A DNA stretch of 64,000 nucleotides from Neurospora tetraspora (taxonomy: Eukaryota > Ascomycota > Sordariomycetes > Sordariales > Sordariaceae). The stretch covers positions 4,588,001 to 4,652,000 of the forward strand of contig NW_026944383.1 of NCBI RefSeq assembly GCF_033439725.1, given 5' to 3'. Positions within the stretch are counted from its first letter, which is position 1, and each line of letters begins with the position of its first letter. The notes under the pieces were generated by a model. It saw only the letters and a list, made by a program, of their open reading frames with translations, was not told the origin of the DNA and did no database searches. The position numbers and the translations under genes are program-made. Shown one piece after another: positions 41,323-54,437 of the stretch.

Positions 41323-44300
41323 GATGGTGGCAAGCAGTTTATCTTGAGCGATGTGCGGTACTAGTTCTTTTTGCTGCTGACAAGTGCCAAACCTCTTGTC
41401 GGTGGGAAGATCTTTAGCAATATGCGGCGCAAGCTATTGATGCTGAAGCGGCTCTTCGAAGAGGGGCGGCAGATGTATATATCGAGACAACGTGGGTGAA
41501 ACGTTTTTGGGTCGAGAGGCTACCCGGACTCGAGGTTGGGTCGGTATAGTCGTCGTCGAAGGGGAGAAGTTTTCGTTGAGGTTTTGTAGGAGGGTGGAAA
41601 GGGCGTCAGAGGAGAGAAAATCGAAAGCGCAACATCCAAAGATATGGCTCTGGTCTCGCGAAGAGCTGCAAGGTGACGATGTTTGCAACCGATGACAAAG
41701 CACCACGCTACGATGGCTGGCCTGCTATAGATTGACGAGTGAGCGGGCAGGCCAAACAGAAAGTGAGCTAGTAACGCGAGTGCAAGCTGGGGTAGATAGT
41801 AGAGAGCTCTGGACACGGGCAAGAGGAACAGCGGCAGCTGAGACTTGCAGGCTCGTGAACATGGGGCGGGGAGGTTGGAAGCAATCCGTCTCTGTGTGAA
41901 TAGAGGTAGGAATATGGAAGAGGAGGAAGAGGAAGAAAAGAAAGACAACGTACTAGTCGAAGTAGGTAGTGCCTGGCGGAGTGAAGGTCGAGTCGGTATG
42001 GACCCGGTCCAAGATCCAGTCCAGCTAAAGTAGGGAGGTACCTAAGTAGGAGACAAAAGGTAATGGAGGTGAGGTGGTATCGGCATTGGCTGGCGGGCGG
42101 GATTGGATGTAGGACTTCACTTTGTTCACCAACTTCTTGGTTGAAGTCACTCGAGGTTCCCAGCCTGGAAGGACAGGTACTGCTGCCGGCGGGCACCTCA
42201 TCCACTTCAGTGGGCGGGCAGTGGGCACCTCAAAGCACTGGGCAGTGGAGACGCCGAGCAGCACGGAGCAGGGGCTTTTGCTCCGCAATTTGCTAAAAAC
42301 GCCCCTCTACCCGGACGTGGTCCATGCCTTCCACTTCCGAATTCTCCATCTCCATTCTCCCAAGCTCGCAGGGAATGCCTGGGATATGCCGATGCCGAGA
42401 ATAGTGCCTCCATCCTCCAAGCTAACGCTCCAAGGAAAAAGTCACAGAATTCGCTTCGCCCAACAAGCATCTTGTTTTTTTTTTTTTTTTTTTTCTTTTT
42501 CTTCCGACCATTCAACGTTTGAGGAAGCTGGTATTGGTCCGCCAATGTACGGAGCTCGCTCCAGCCGGTCCGCGGAGTCGCGGGCACCTGACCGGGTCTT
42601 CACTAATACTGCGCAGTTAGCTACGGCATGTACTATCCTATTTTACTGCTAGCTCGAGCCGGACACAGACCGTCGACAACGAGGTCGGTCGACAGAAAAA
42701 AAGACGGAAGACTGGGCATGTGCTGCAGGGGATTTGCCAAGGTTCTACGACTCGCCGCACAGTATATCGCAGGTGCTTCCTGGCTAAATGATTCCCTTTT
42801 CTACATATAAAAAGGAACGGTTAGGACTACCAGAGGATGGGCGAAGCAACAGAGACTCAGACTGCCGCTTTGGCTCCCAGTTGACATGGAAGACGAGTAT
42901 CATGTCGTCGAGTCAGGTACGATATTCGGCACTCGGGAGAATGCCAAGTTCAACTCCCAAACTCACTCGGATGCCGTACACTCCGCGATGGCAATGGCAG
43001 GGGAAGGGCAGGTACACCAGTTGACGCCAAAAGTCGGCATGGTACTTGGAGATACCGCATCCCTTGGTCCCGCTGGTGTTTAGCAATTTCCATGCTTCAG
43101 AAAGGAAAGTGGGGCAATTGAGGAGCTAAGGATCTTGTGCTATGACGTTGTCTCCTGAATCCTGGAAGCCAGCGAGAGCCAGCCAGAGCCAGCCAAACAA
43201 CCAACTCACCTCCAGGGGGGGATCGGGATGGTGGCAGTGAACAAGAGCCGTGATTCGCGCGCACTTACAGCAGCCAGTCAGCCAGGAACTAGACCACTGC
43301 CCTGGTTTTGGCCAAGTGTACCCTCGTGCTGGTGGTGACTATGACTGCTGTGTGCTGCCCCGGCTACTGTGGCATCTCCAAGCGCAGGTTGTAGTCTTTG
43401 CCGCTAGAGTACTAGAGGTGAGACACGTGTATAGGGCTCACGATGATTTGGGCTGTGATGGCATTGACCGACGCTCATGGCTGGCATTTGCGTCATGGCA
43501 GAGAGCGGCCTGGCAAAAATCAGGATCAAGTGAAGGACAGTCTGCCCAACGCTATCCTGTGGTTGAGGAAGCACACTATAGTCCGGCAGGCGATTGGGCG
43601 CAGTCTATATGGGAAAAGCTAAGGGTAAAGATATTCGACCTCGAGATAGATTTGTATGGTCAAACCGCAAAGCGCATCCATGTAGTTGCGCATATGGATT
43701 GCCTGCTTGTCTCTACACGAAACACGCTGCGATCTGCAAACACCAGCTCTCTTGCACCGACGATCCCGTGTCTGAGGTAGAAGCGAAGCGCATGTCAACT
43801 TCCATCTCTGTACGATCACACGCCCAACAACACGCTAATCGTAGCGTACAGAGCATCACCGTTTGGAGTATCCATTAACGGATATCAAATCTACCATGCA
43901 AGCGTCGGTGGGTCTCTTCGCGCCGATGTCAACACGGTATGCTGCTCTCGGTGATGGAAATGCTGATAGTCGAGCCTGCGGGATCATATCGGATTGATTC
44001 CCAATCGCCATCGTCCATCAGATACCGAGTTTCCCGTCCATCAAAGATCGATGATGTGACAGGTGCACAGCCCCTCAACCAGTCCGAAGGGCCGCATGTG
44101 CGGCGAAATACCCAACAGGAAATCCGACTTCCTATCGTCATTCGTGGAATCCAAAACGAGTAAAAACTGGAGTCGCAAAACACCGGTTCCAAAACCGAAA
44201 TCTAGAAGAGCATCTGAAAACAGCATGCCTGCTAGAATGGTATGTATACCGTAGTACTAGGACGACGAGATGACCTTTTTCGAGTCTCAACGGTCTAGAT

Positions 44301-45405
44301 GCTACATAGACTCGAAATGTTAGCAGCTTGTTCCTGGCAGACATGGGTTTGGGTGCAAATAGGCCGGCCGTTATAACGCAGCGAGGCGTGCGAGGGTAGC
44401 AACACTGCTCGTTTCATGTTGCACCCTTTCTGGCATGTATCGTCATTCTTCCGGCTCTTATATTGCGTTTGATACTGTATCAATATCGAGGGCCAACAGG
44501 GCCAGTGGATCCGACCGCAAGGCTGGAAGCTGGATATGGGCTTGGCGCTTTCTTGGCATCCGACAAGCCGCAGACAACGAGTTCAGTTGCAGAGCAGCAT
44601 TTCCACACGGACACATTTCAGCGCGGTCACGGCGACACTTCCGCAAGTCTGTGAGGTCTGTTAGGCCGCAACCTAGCAATAGACGTCAGCGTGGAAGAAA
44701 ATAGAGGCAAAGTCCGTATTGGCTGACGTACCCTTCTATCACTTGTCATTCGTCCCGTCGTCTTGCACTTCTCTGCTGCGCATCCAGTGGCTGCCTCCTT
44801 TCTTGCCGGAATGCAATCCTGATCCAATCATCCCACATCGTGACGGAAGCCCAGGGCTAGGCTGATGACGCCTGTGCCACACGGAGGGAGATAGCTGCGC
44901 AGAGTCCAAGACTTCCAAGACGGGGAACCTCAAAGCCGCCAGCCGCCATACCTAACACGGCCTGTTCTTATCTTTCAACCCGTCTGCCTCAAGAGCGTAC
45001 TCATCATCGGTTGTTGAGCCCATTGTCTTTGAGTTTCTTTCAATCAAAAGGGTTTGTCAAGCCATTGGGAAACGCCTTGCTCGGGCATATCACATCATCT
45101 TTACATCTAACAAGCATTTCGACCCCTGCAAACCACGGACTTCCAGCGCTTACCTGTCACTGTATCAAAGCTTTGCAAGCCTTGTGAAACGTACGGGGAC
45201 GTACCCACCGAACCCTGCCTGCCTCAGCCCAGAGCCGGAAACCAAAAACCAAAAGCACCCACCTCACCGCGATCTCTTCCGATCCATTCTCCCAGACCGC
45301 AAATTATCAACATTTTCGAAACTCAAAGAGTTGAGCTCTTCTCCGCTTTCAGTTGGCATTACTCAACCATTGCCCGAATCGAACTCGCCGATTTTGTGAC
45401 ACTTG
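41323..45405. other. Long divergent intergenic region
   Basis: This is 4.1 kb between the starts of OS-5 (minus) and the AEC transporter (plus). Frames up to 176 codons (42122-42652, 43250-43780) have no motifs. It contains a purine-rich tract at 41917-41944, a 20-T run at 42475-42494 and a doublet of the 10-mer AGAGCCAGCC at about 43170-43190. Long leaders and promoters of both genes are the likely content; a small unknown gene cannot be excluded. Confidence 0.5.
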
Positions 45406-47296
45406 ATGGGTCTCCTCAGCATCCGATCGCCGACGTCATTGCGGACGGCCGTGACCGCCGCTGGCGATTCGCTCAACGACTTGTCAATATCAACCACCGC
45501 GCCCTTTACCGTCTTCGCGCCCGGCGAACATGACTCTCACCCTTCACTCCCCCATATCGTGCTCCTCGTCTTCGGGGCCGTCCTCGAGGTAGTATGTGTC
45601 AGTTTGCCTGGATACATCATTGCCAGGCTTGGCCACTTCGACGCCGAGAAGCAGAAGTTCTTGGCAAACCTTAACGTAATGCTATTTACGCCATGCCTTA
45701 GTGAGTTCACACGCAATACAACGTAGTTTTTCCTGCCAAACAGTATCTCGTGGGCCATTGGCTAACGTCGGTGGGACAGTCTTCACAAAGCTTGCATCTC
45801 AACTTAACGCCGATAAGCTGATTGAACTCGGCGTCATTCCCATCATCTTCGTAATCCAGACGTTCGTCTCGTACATGGTCTCGGTTGGAGTCGCAAAATG
45901 CTTCGGATTCAACAAGCGCGCTTCCAACTTCGTCACCGCCATGGGCGTGTTTGGCAACTCCAACTCGTTGCCCATCTCCTTGGTTATCTCGCTGTCGCAA
46001 ACCTTGAAGGGACTGCATTGGGACCGGATCCCGGGTGATAACGATGACGAGGTTGCCGCACGCGGTATTCTGTATCTGATGATCTTCCAGCAACTTGGCC
46101 AGCTTGTCCGCTGGAGTTGGGGATACCACGTTCTCCTTGCGCCCAAGTCCAAGTACGAAGAATACAACAACGAGACGATCGAGGAGGGTCAGTACCGCGA
46201 CGAACCGTATGAGGGTGAGGAAGCGGCGCAACTCATTCAAGGGCTGGATAGCACCCACGAGGTTGGCGAAGAACGTTGTGCGCACGGTTATAGGAGCCCA
46301 ACACCGCAGTCCGACAACTCCGAAGTCTACGAGCCTGCAGGTCGAACTCCTGTTGCTGGGTCGTCAAGGACCTCTCCTAGTGATTTTGGCGATGACGACT
46401 CGGACAAGGACACTATCCGGAAGGTCGGCAACGACAGCAACGCTTTGTCCGACCGCGATGATAGGCTCAACGGAATGATGTCGTTCCCCCGCATCAGTAA
46501 CGCCGATAAACGTGAGGTTCCCGAAGGCTTCCCGGCGCGTGTCAAGGCATCGACCAAGAATGCTGCTGCATCAGTGTGGGCTTCCCTCACTGGCGTTGCC
46601 CATACTGTTTTCTCTGCTCTTCCGGCTCCCCTGCAGACTGTGCTTACCAAGGTCTACCGCGGCCTGGCCCGTTTCGGTGCTGGTCTGTGGGAATTCATGA
46701 ACCCACCCCTGTGGGCTATGCTCTTTGCCGTCATTGTGGCCTCGATCCCCGATCTTCAGGAACTCTTCTTCAAGGACGACACTTTTGTCAAGACCAGTAT
46801 CACCAGCGCCATTAACTCTTCCGCTGGCGTTGCCGTTCCCTTGATCTTGGTTGTGTTGGGAGCCAACTTGGCGCGCAACACGCAGAAGCGCGATGAGGTG
46901 GACGCCGAGGAGAAACAGATTGGCACCAAGCTTCTGGTTGCTTCCCTGATCAGCCGTATGCTCCTCCCGACTCTGATCATGGCGCCCATTCTTGCCATCT
47001 TCGCCAAGTATGTGCCTGTCAGCATCCTGGACGACCCGATCTTTGTTATCGTCTGCTTCCTCCTTACGGGCGCTCCTAGCGCGTTGCAGCTGGCTCAGAT
47101 TTGCCAGATCAACAATGTGTACGAGGTGGTCATGGGCAAGATTCTGTTCCAAAGCTACGTTATCTGGTAAGTTTTTGAGACTCCCCTTTTGATAACGAAT
47201 AGTATTCCCTTTACTAATACGTTATTTACTAGGATCCTTCCTTCCACCCTTATGTTGGTCATGTGCGCTCTCGAGGTTGTCGAGTGGGCTGCTTAA
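45406..47296 (+). CDS. Auxin-efflux-carrier-family (AEC/PIN-like) membrane transporter
   Basis: Exons 45406-45700, 45780-47166 and 47233-47296 give 581 residues. Start ATG 45406 opens MGLLSIRSPTSLRT. Helices occupy about 50-240 and 390-575, split by a hydrophilic acidic loop of about 150 residues (250-400), as in fungal ECM3-like AEC members. Motifs include LVFGAVLEVVCVSLPGYI, FTPCLIFTKLA (Pro-Cys after the second helix), GNSNSLPISLV and, near the end, LTGAPSALQLAQI, the family's helix-breaking C-terminal repeat. In plants the fold exports auxin; the fungal members are mostly in the endoplasmic reticulum or plasma membrane with unknown substrate. The last exon is just 64 nt. Confidence 0.87.
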
Positions 47297-47888
47297 ATGA
47301 GCGCCCTTGCACAAAAGCATGCTTGCTTGTCGTTACGTCATCATGACTGTGTCTCGAAACACATTTTGGGGTTGGCGCGTTGCCTGGTGTAATAGCTTTG
47401 GCAAATTGTAACATTTTCTTTCTGCACCAGTCGGCGTTCACGGATTAGGTAACGGTTTCGGTTGGGAGCATAATCTGGGTCCTTTCCCAAACGTGTCGAC
47501 GGGAAAGAAAAAAAGGAAACATATTGTCCTTTGGACAGGCTTGGGAGAATGGATAAGGATGTATGATTAACGAAGCCGATGACGGGTGCTAGGATGTATA
47601 CTTTATGACTACTTGAAATGAGAGCGCTTCGTTATTCCCTAAAATTCTCGACTAGATGTTTACTATTTGGTCATACATTTTCAACCTTTGAATGTTGACA
47701 TAGGTTTCTCGGAGAAGTGTGTGAAGATCATGAACTGATTGTAGAACGTGACCTCCGATATTAGCGATATGTGTTTATATAGCAAATATACTCAAAAATA
47801 GTTCCCTCAACTCCAGTCCAGATCATCTAGCCTTCCATTCCAGTCAACACGTCCTTCAAGCCAGCAAAATGAGCTTTCATCCTCCAAT
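47297..47888. other. Convergent 3' region
   Basis: This lies between the stop codons of the AEC transporter (plus) and the flavoprotein (minus). It is AT-richer than the genes, with no open frame of note; it probably holds both 3' UTRs. Confidence 0.7.
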
Positions 47889-48753
47889 CTACCGGATACC
47901 ATTAACCAAAGCCTCATTCGTCCCCGCGCTCCTCCCCTCCGGCGGCGCAATAACCCAATCCTGCACCGTCCCCTTCCAATCCGCAATCCGGACATCCCGG
48001 ATCCCCACCACCACCACTCTGACATCCTCATCCGCCACGTACCTCTCCCTACCATAATCCCCCTCTTCCCCGTCCGGTGATAGTGACGATACTTGCTGAC
48101 CAGAAGTGCTACCCCTCCGAATGTTGTTCAAAATCGACGACGGCTGCTCGCTGTCAAACGTGTTGTTCTCCAGGTGCGTTTCCCGGTAGAAGCGCTCCTC
48201 TTCGGAGTCGCGGTCGACGAGCCGGGCGGAACCGTTGATGGTCGCGCTGATGGAGGAGACGGCGCTGGTGTTGAGGTTGAAGAGAAGGGCCGCGAGGGAA
48301 GAGGAGCGGTGTTCGGGACCGGGAGAGCCGCCGGAGGGACGACGCTGGGAGGAGGTGGAGGGGCGGTGGGAGACCCCTTTTGTCAGGTGTTAGTTACTTG
48401 AGTTGGGGTGGTAAAGGGAATGCTAGGTTGGAAGAGGTCGGATGGTTCGGGGGTATGCGGTGCTTACAATCGTGAACTAGCAGGGAAACGTTCGGGTTCG
48501 CGACCAGGTTGTTCATCTTCTTGCTGGCGGGGTTGGTGGTCATGACGATGACGGGGGAGTCGGAATAGGGAGACGAAGGAAGGTAGGTGTAGTTCATGAG
48601 CGAGACGTGAGGCATGTTGTCGACGCAGGTGGCTAGATGCAGGAAGCGCGCGTTCTCGAGACATTGGACGACTTCGGGCGGGAGCTCGCTGGTGATGCGC
48701 ATGTGGGTGTTGCCGGCTGAGGCCTCGTAGTTGAGAGGTATCTGTTGGTTCAT
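47889..48753 (-). CDS. Pyridoxamine 5'-phosphate oxidase-like FMN-binding protein
   Basis: Exon 1 is 48753-48468 and exon 2 is 48376-47889, joined in phase 1 to give 257 residues (junction ...SLLVHD-W-VSHRP). The split-barrel domain is clear at about 20-100: ARFLHLATCVDNMPHVSLMNYTYL, then VIVMTTNPASKKMNNLVANPNVSLLVHDW, the FMN-binding pattern of general PNPOx proteins. The second half includes a Ser/Gly/Asp-rich insert (about 165-205), and the last strands are DVRVVVVGIRDVRIADWKGTVQDWVI. It is likely a cytosolic flavoprotein; fungal members of this subfamily are not vitamin B6 oxidases proven by experiment, so the substrate is open. It is divergent from the MCC gene, with 1.1 kb between starts. 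Confidence 0.8.
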
Positions 48754-49841
48754 TGCGTCTGCTGGTGGAAAGTTCTTCTTTGTGTTGTTGTGTTGTGTGT
48801 ATATAATAATAGTGTTTGGTCGTCGGTGTGTTGTAGAGGTAGTATATGATGAGTCTATGCCATCAAGGTTGTTGTTTTGGGGCTAGAGTCGTGGGTTGGC
48901 GGTCCGCCGAGTGGAATGACGGGTTTCTCTCGTGGAGCAGAGGATCCGTTCGGGGTGGGTCGATGTCAATGAGACGTGAAGCTGGACTGTGCGGCAACGC
49001 TTGACAACGAAGCTTTTCGGATTCAGATAGTGGGAATGAGTTGCTTATATCTCGATTCGATGAAGCAATTGTTCAAGTCCTGTTTGGACGTTCTCGATAT
49101 CCTTTCCGGTGATTGCTGTCACAGATCGGTGACGCTTAGTGCTGGCAATGCCTGCCTAGGTGGACGATAGGAGCGTGGGCCCCGTAGATTGGGCGATAAG
49201 AGTGCGATAACTCATCCCTGCCATTGGAGTCTCGACTTGTTAACAGTGGGGCCTACAGAATGCGGGGAAGAGGAGAACAACCCCCACAACCCCTGTCTAA
49301 AATGACGTTTCCCCAACTTTCACTTTTCACCCTATTTCTGGGGAAAGACCGAGGACATCACGACTTCATGTTACGATTGAGAATGGCCTCTGCGGCTTCT
49401 GGATTAACATGACCAGTGGGCAACAAGTCGGAACCTAGCACACTGATCAAGAGGACCTCATCAAGACCTCAACCTCAATCATCAAGAAAAGAGGATTCGG
49501 TCACGAGGTTGGCGGCTAAGACGAATTCGATCTTGTAAGTGGCAGGGGATCAAACGGCTAGTGTCGGCCTCCTCACACGGCAGTCTCAACCTCGGGAAGA
49601 TGGACGACGTCCAATTGGCGTGGAAGGCATTGCCCAGAACTCGAAAAGGTCAGTAGGACGGTGACAGTCTAGTCGACGGGCGGGTGGGATTGGATTTCTC
49701 TGTTCGGCTTTGTCAGTTTTTGTTTCTGTGTCTGTCTTCTCTTCTCCTCTTCACTCTTCTTGTTTGTTTGTTTTGAGCTTCTTGAGAGAGCAATCGCAAG
49801 TCTTGTTGCGACATCTCGTCTTGCACATTCCCAAAATTACC
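48754..49841. other. Divergent promoter region
   Basis: This is about 1.1 kb between the flavoprotein gene (minus) and the methylcrotonyl-CoA carboxylase gene (plus). No coding frame is supported. CT-rich leader sequence (TCTTCTCTTCTCC type) lies at about 49735-49765, ahead of the plus-strand gene. Confidence 0.6.
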
Positions 49842-52198
49842 ATGCGTTCCATAAAACGGGCTTCTCGTCGTCTCCCGGCGTCTTTGCGCGGTGCTCCCAC
49901 CTCCGCCCCCGGGTCAGGAGCCCGCTTCCTCTCGACAACCGCCCCTACCCCGTCGACAGCCACTACCAATGGCAGCACCAACACTTCGGTAACCCCCATT
50001 TCATCCGTTCTCATCGCGAACCGTGGTGAGATCGCTCTCCGCGTTGCTCGAACGGCGGCCTCTATGGGCATCCGCACCACAACCCTCTACACCGATATCG
50101 ACGCCGCTTCACAACATGCCAAGTGCACCCCTTATGCCATCTCCCTCGGTGCTCCCTCGGCCTACCTCGATGGTCCACGGATCGTCGAGCTTGCAAAGAA
50201 ACATGGCATCCAGGCTCTCCACCCGGGTTACGGTTTCCTGAGCGAGAACCCCGCCTTTGCCAAGGCCTGCGAGGAGGCCGGTATTGTCTTTGTCGGTCCT
50301 CCCGCTAAGGCCATGACCGACATGGGCGACAAGGCCCGCAGCAAGGAGATCATGAACGCCTCCGGCGTGCCATGCGTCCCCGGCTACCATGGCTCCGAGC
50401 AGTCTGTCGAGCAGCTCAAGGCCAGGGCCGCCGAGATCAAGTACCCCGTCCTGCTCAAGAGTGTCAAGGGAGGCGGCGGCAAGGGTATGCGCATCGTGCG
50501 CACCGCGGACGAGTTCGAGGCCCAACTGAAGAGCGCAAGGGCCGAGGCACGCGCCAGCTTCGGCGAGGGTGGTGAGGTGATGCTCGTGGAGAAGTACATT
50601 GTGCGCCCCAGGCACGTCGAGGTCCAGGTCTTCGCTGACCGCCATGGCAACTGCGTGGCCCTTGGCGAGCGCGATTGCAGTATCCAAAGGAGACATCAGA
50701 AGATCCTCGAGGAGAGCCCTGCACCCTTGTTGGACGATGTAACACGGAAAGATCTGTGGGATAAGGCTAGGAAGGCTGCCCTTGCCGTGGACTATGTGGG
50801 CGCCGGCACCGTCGAGTTCATCTTGGACAAGGACACCAACGAGTTCTACTTCATGGAGATGAACACTCGTCTCCAAGTAGAGCACCCCGTCAGTGAAATG
50901 GTCACGGGTACCGACCTTGTCGAGTGGCAGTTCAGGGTTGCCGCCGGCGAGAAGCTTCCCTTGACCCAGGACGAGATCGAAGCTAGGATTCTGGAGAGAG
51001 GTGCCGCCATCGAGGCCAGGATATACGCCGAGAACCCAGAGAAGGGTTTCTTCCCCGACTCGGGCACTCTGGTACACCTCTCAAAGCCCCAAACAAACGA
51101 AGATGTGCGCATCGACGCTGGCTTCGTGGAAGGAGACACCGTTTCCGAGGCATACGATGGCATGATTGCCAAGCTTATCGTCCGGGGCAAGGACAGAGAG
51201 ACGGCCATCCGCAAGCTCGAACTGGCCTTGCGCGAATACGAAGTTGTTGGGCTGAGCACAAACATAGAGTTCCTCAAGAGGCTCTGTAACAGTCAAGCCT
51301 TCATCGAAGGTGATGTCGAGACCGGCTTCATCGACAATTGGAAGCAAGAACTGTTTGGGGCCAAGCCTACCTCCAACGATGTGTTCGCCCAGGCTGCCCT
51401 CGGTCTCCTAGGCACTCAGACACAAAACGCCCCTGCCGCACATGGCCAGACCCTCGGCTTCGGCGAAGCCGCTACTCAGAACTCGCGCAAGTTCGCGTTC
51501 CGTGTCCAAGATGACGCCAGCACCGAGGAGGGCAAGATCGTCGAGGTTGAGGTTACCCAGCTGAACAACAAGCTGTTCAACGTGTCTGTCCGCAAGGAGG
51601 GCGATGACAAGCCACAAGTGTTCGAGAACATTGTGTCCGAGTCAACTTCCACAACGGCCCCGACCTCGTCAGCGAAGAAGACCAAGCTGACTACTTACTT
51701 CCCTCTCGCGAGGGTCAACACAACCTTGGTCCAGGACCCTGCGGATAACGAGAAGTTGACGGTCTTCCAGCTTGGTCACAAGACTCAGCTAAGGCTCGTC
51801 AGCCCAGGGTGGTTCGACAAGGCGCTGGGCTTGAAGGAGGTTGCCGCTAGCGTGGTGGCGCCGATGCCTTGCAAGATTTTGAGGAATGAGGTTGAGGAGG
51901 GGCAGTCAGTGGAGAAGGGTGCGCCGTTGGTTGTGTAAGTGCTTCACGTCTATGAGAACCCGATCGTGGTTTGGATAGGTGACTAATGCCCTGGTTTACA
52001 GTATCGAGTCGATGAAGATGGAGACGGTCATTCGGTCGCCACAGAGCGGTGTCATCAAAAAGCTGGCACACAAGGAAGGAGTGAGTACAACCGTTTGCCA
52101 AATTAGAATGAGATAAGTTGCTAATTTAAATCTTGCAGGATATTTGCAAGGCTGGAACGGTTCTGGTCCTCTTCGAAGAGACCGATGAGAGTTCTTAG
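49842..52198 (+). CDS. 3-methylcrotonyl-CoA carboxylase, biotin-containing alpha subunit
   Basis: Exons 49842-51934, 52002-52080 and 52139-52198 give 743 residues. ATG 49842 (MRSIKRASRRLPASL...) opens a basic, Ser-rich mitochondrial presequence; the biotin carboxylase domain starts at ISSVLIANRGEIALRV (about 46-61), with KGGGGKGMR ATP-grasp loop, EMNTRLQVEHPV and the ARIYAENP segment. The C-terminal biotinyl domain has ESMKMET with biotin-Lys 703, split off by the second intron, and ends LFEETDESS. The enzyme carboxylates 3-methylcrotonyl-CoA in leucine breakdown in mitochondria, with the carboxyltransferase beta subunit (not in this window). Length and the AMKM-like ESMKM site separate it from pyruvate and acetyl-CoA carboxylase. 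Confidence 0.92.
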
Positions 52199-52480
52199 AG
52201 GCATCCGGGTTAAAGAGTTATGAGTAGATGATATTACACTAGAATACCTGTGTTATTAGGTCTGGCAAGGCTTATTCTTGGATATCATGGTATAATGCAG
52301 GAGTTGGTTGTAGCATACTTCTTGGAAAGTTTACAGTTCACCACATTTTCAATGTTGGCCTTGTGTCCGCAATCTGAAATACCAGTGCTGTCCTTTAACT
52401 ATCCGACGCTTGTGTGATGTATCCATTCTAACCGGGTATCTAATCAACATTAAGAACCTATACGAAAACACTCCTCCCAC

Positions 52481-53791
52481 TCAAACTCTCCCATTCATGC
52501 GGTCCGCAATCTTCATGTCAGCCGCCCTACTATGCAAGCCACTCATAAACCCAGCATCACCTCCACGATACTTCTTATTCTGCTGGCGCGCCTTCTCATC
52601 GGCCTCTCTCTCCGCCCGCTCCGCTTCCGCAAGGGCCTTGAGCCGCTCCTCGCGAGCTTTGTCCAGGTCGGTGGCAGCCGCTTGCATAGCAGCCAGCTTC
52701 TTGGCACGCTCTTCCTCCGCCTTTTTGTCGTCTCCGTCTGGCTGCTGCTGCCTGCCTCCCTTATTAAGCCCGCCATTGTATCTCGGTCGGTCATCTTCCT
52801 TGTTTGTGAAATCCCTGCGTGGCGGTCGGTGCTGATCACGGCTGCGATCATCTGGCCTACGCGAAGACGGTCCGCTTTCACCACGCTCTCGGGAATACTC
52901 CCTTCTTCGTGATGAACGGCCGCCAGGTGATCTGGATCTGGAGCGGTCTGGGGACCGATGCCTTCGCGACCTGCTATCGTCCCTATCTCTATCTCTCCGG
53001 CTTCTGCTTTCATCTGGCTCTCGCCTCCTTGTCCTGTCGGGCGAGTCTCGCCTGCGCCGCTTGCTTCGGTCTTCCTCGGAATCGCTGCGTCTTCGTGGGC
53101 TCCTGCTCCTGGATCGGTCTCGAGAGTCGGACCTGCGTCGGCGGGAGTGTCTATCTCTGTCTCTATCGCGGTCGTCGTCGCGATCCCTATGTCGGTCCGA
53201 GCGATGGTGGTGAGAGCGGTGTTTGTGTCGTCTTTCATCTTTTCCATCCTTTTTGGCGATCTGCGAGTCATCGATGCCCATAGATGCGAGCAGTTGTCGG
53301 CGCTTGATGGGGTCGTTCATCATAGCCTCGTACGCCTGTTGCTCCTGCCTCTTGATCGCGAGCAAGGGGTCTTCGCGAATCTTGGTGGCCACGTCGCGTG
53401 CATTGCTCACCACTGACGCCGGGCCCGCGGCCGACAGATGATCTTGCTGGGGCTGTTTCGACAGCGCCTTCTTGGTGTCGTTGTCCTGGAGGAGCTTGTC
53501 GATACGCCGCTTGCCGAGCAGGTAGGCTTCGGTCTCAGCAGAGTCGCCGGCCTGGCCGTCGGTGGGGCCGCTGTACATCCATTCGACCCGGTCGATCTTG
53601 CGCTTGCCGCCGGCGGCTTCGAGAGCTTTCTGGATCTCTTCTTTGCGGCGCTCTTCTTCGATTTCTTGCAGGCGCAGTTGCAGCTTCTTGCGCTCGGCGA
53701 TCGCTTCGGCTTCGGCCTTTTGTGTGGCGGCGACGTTCCCCGATCGCTGGGGATGCCAACTCTTTTTCATGTTCAGGTCTCCGGAACCCAT
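52481..53791 (-). CDS. Pre-mRNA-splicing factor CWC25
   Basis: A single exon of 436 residues. The N-terminus has the Cwc25 signature: MGSGDLNMKKSWHPQ, then a coiled-coil rich in Lys/Glu/Arg (EAIAERKKLQLRLQEIEEERRKEE) and VEWMYSGP at about residues 68-75. The middle and C-terminal parts are a long RS/RD/RE-rich disordered stretch (about 200-330), then another coiled-coil. Cwc25 joins the activated spliceosome to promote the first transesterification. The fungal protein is longer than the yeast one because of the RS-like region. It is convergent with the MCC gene (282 bp between stops) and divergent from the CSN2 gene. Confidence 0.9.
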   Translation of the reverse strand: MGSGDLNMKKSWHPQRSGNVAATQKAEAEAIAERKKLQLRLQEIEEERRKEEIQKALEAAGGKRKIDRVEWMYSGPTDGQAGDSAETEAYLLGKRRIDKLLQDNDTKKALSKQPQQDHLSAAGPASVVSNARDVATKIREDPLLAIKRQEQQAYEAMMNDPIKRRQLLASMGIDDSQIAKKDGKDERRHKHRSHHHRSDRHRDRDDDRDRDRDRHSRRRRSDSRDRSRSRSPRRRSDSEEDRSKRRRRDSPDRTRRREPDESRSRRDRDRDDSRSRRHRSPDRSRSRSPGGRSSRRREYSRERGESGPSSRRPDDRSRDQHRPPRRDFTNKEDDRPRYNGGLNKGGRQQQPDGDDKKAEEERAKKLAAMQAAATDLDKAREERLKALAEAERAEREADEKARQQNKKYRGGDAGFMSGLHSRAADMKIADRMNGRV

Positions 53792-54437
53792 CTTGGCGGT
53801 GTTGATGCTGCTGATGCAGCGGGCGAGTGGTGGTGGTGTTGTGGTAGATTAGAAGAAATCGGGCGATTGATCGGGCGAGAGATGGTAGACGCGATGGGAT
53901 TGTTGATGATCTGTAGGCCGACTAAGAATCGCGATTGTCGGGCCCGAGGAGGATGGGAGATGGAAATGGTTGTCGAGTGGCAAGGCGCCTGGCTGTTGTT
54001 GATGTAAGGGACAATTTTTAGAAGGCAGCGAAAACGCCCCGGCCACTGCTGGACCTCGCTGCGGTACTCAGGCTGTGCAACTACACCCCAGCGGCTGGAC
54101 TTCTGACGTTTGCTCTTAACCAATAGATAAGCAGGACTCCACATTCACTTTCCCCACTAGACGAAGCTCATCCCCACTCGAGCTTCAGCCTTACCAGAGG
54201 CAGGCGCGACCACAACCCACACTGACTGCACCTGTTCGCCGACGCATGTACCTTTAAACCGACCACCATTTGTCACTTCCCGTTCAGTACCTGGCGCTTC
54301 GTTGTTTACTTCATCACCACTTACAACAACCCTTCATCTCCACACGAAACCACGCATCCTTTCTCCAGCATCTATCAATCTCGATCTCCCATTATCAAAA
54401 CATCGAATCGTTTACGCTCCCGTTTACGTCAGCGACC
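53792..54437. other. Divergent promoter region CWC25/CSN2
   Basis: This is 646 bp between the two start codons. It has CA/CT-rich leader sequence toward both genes and no supported coding frame. Frames that overlap from the neighbouring genes are shadows. Confidence 0.65.

Noticed and set aside
43250-43780. Open frame of 176 codons in the OS-5/AEC intergenic region.
   Set aside because: No recognisable family and mixed codon use; several chance frames overlap it on the other strand.
50109-51077. Minus-strand frame of 322 codons opposite the carboxylase gene.
   Set aside because: It is the antisense shadow of a GC-rich, strongly codon-biased gene; it lacks motifs of its own.
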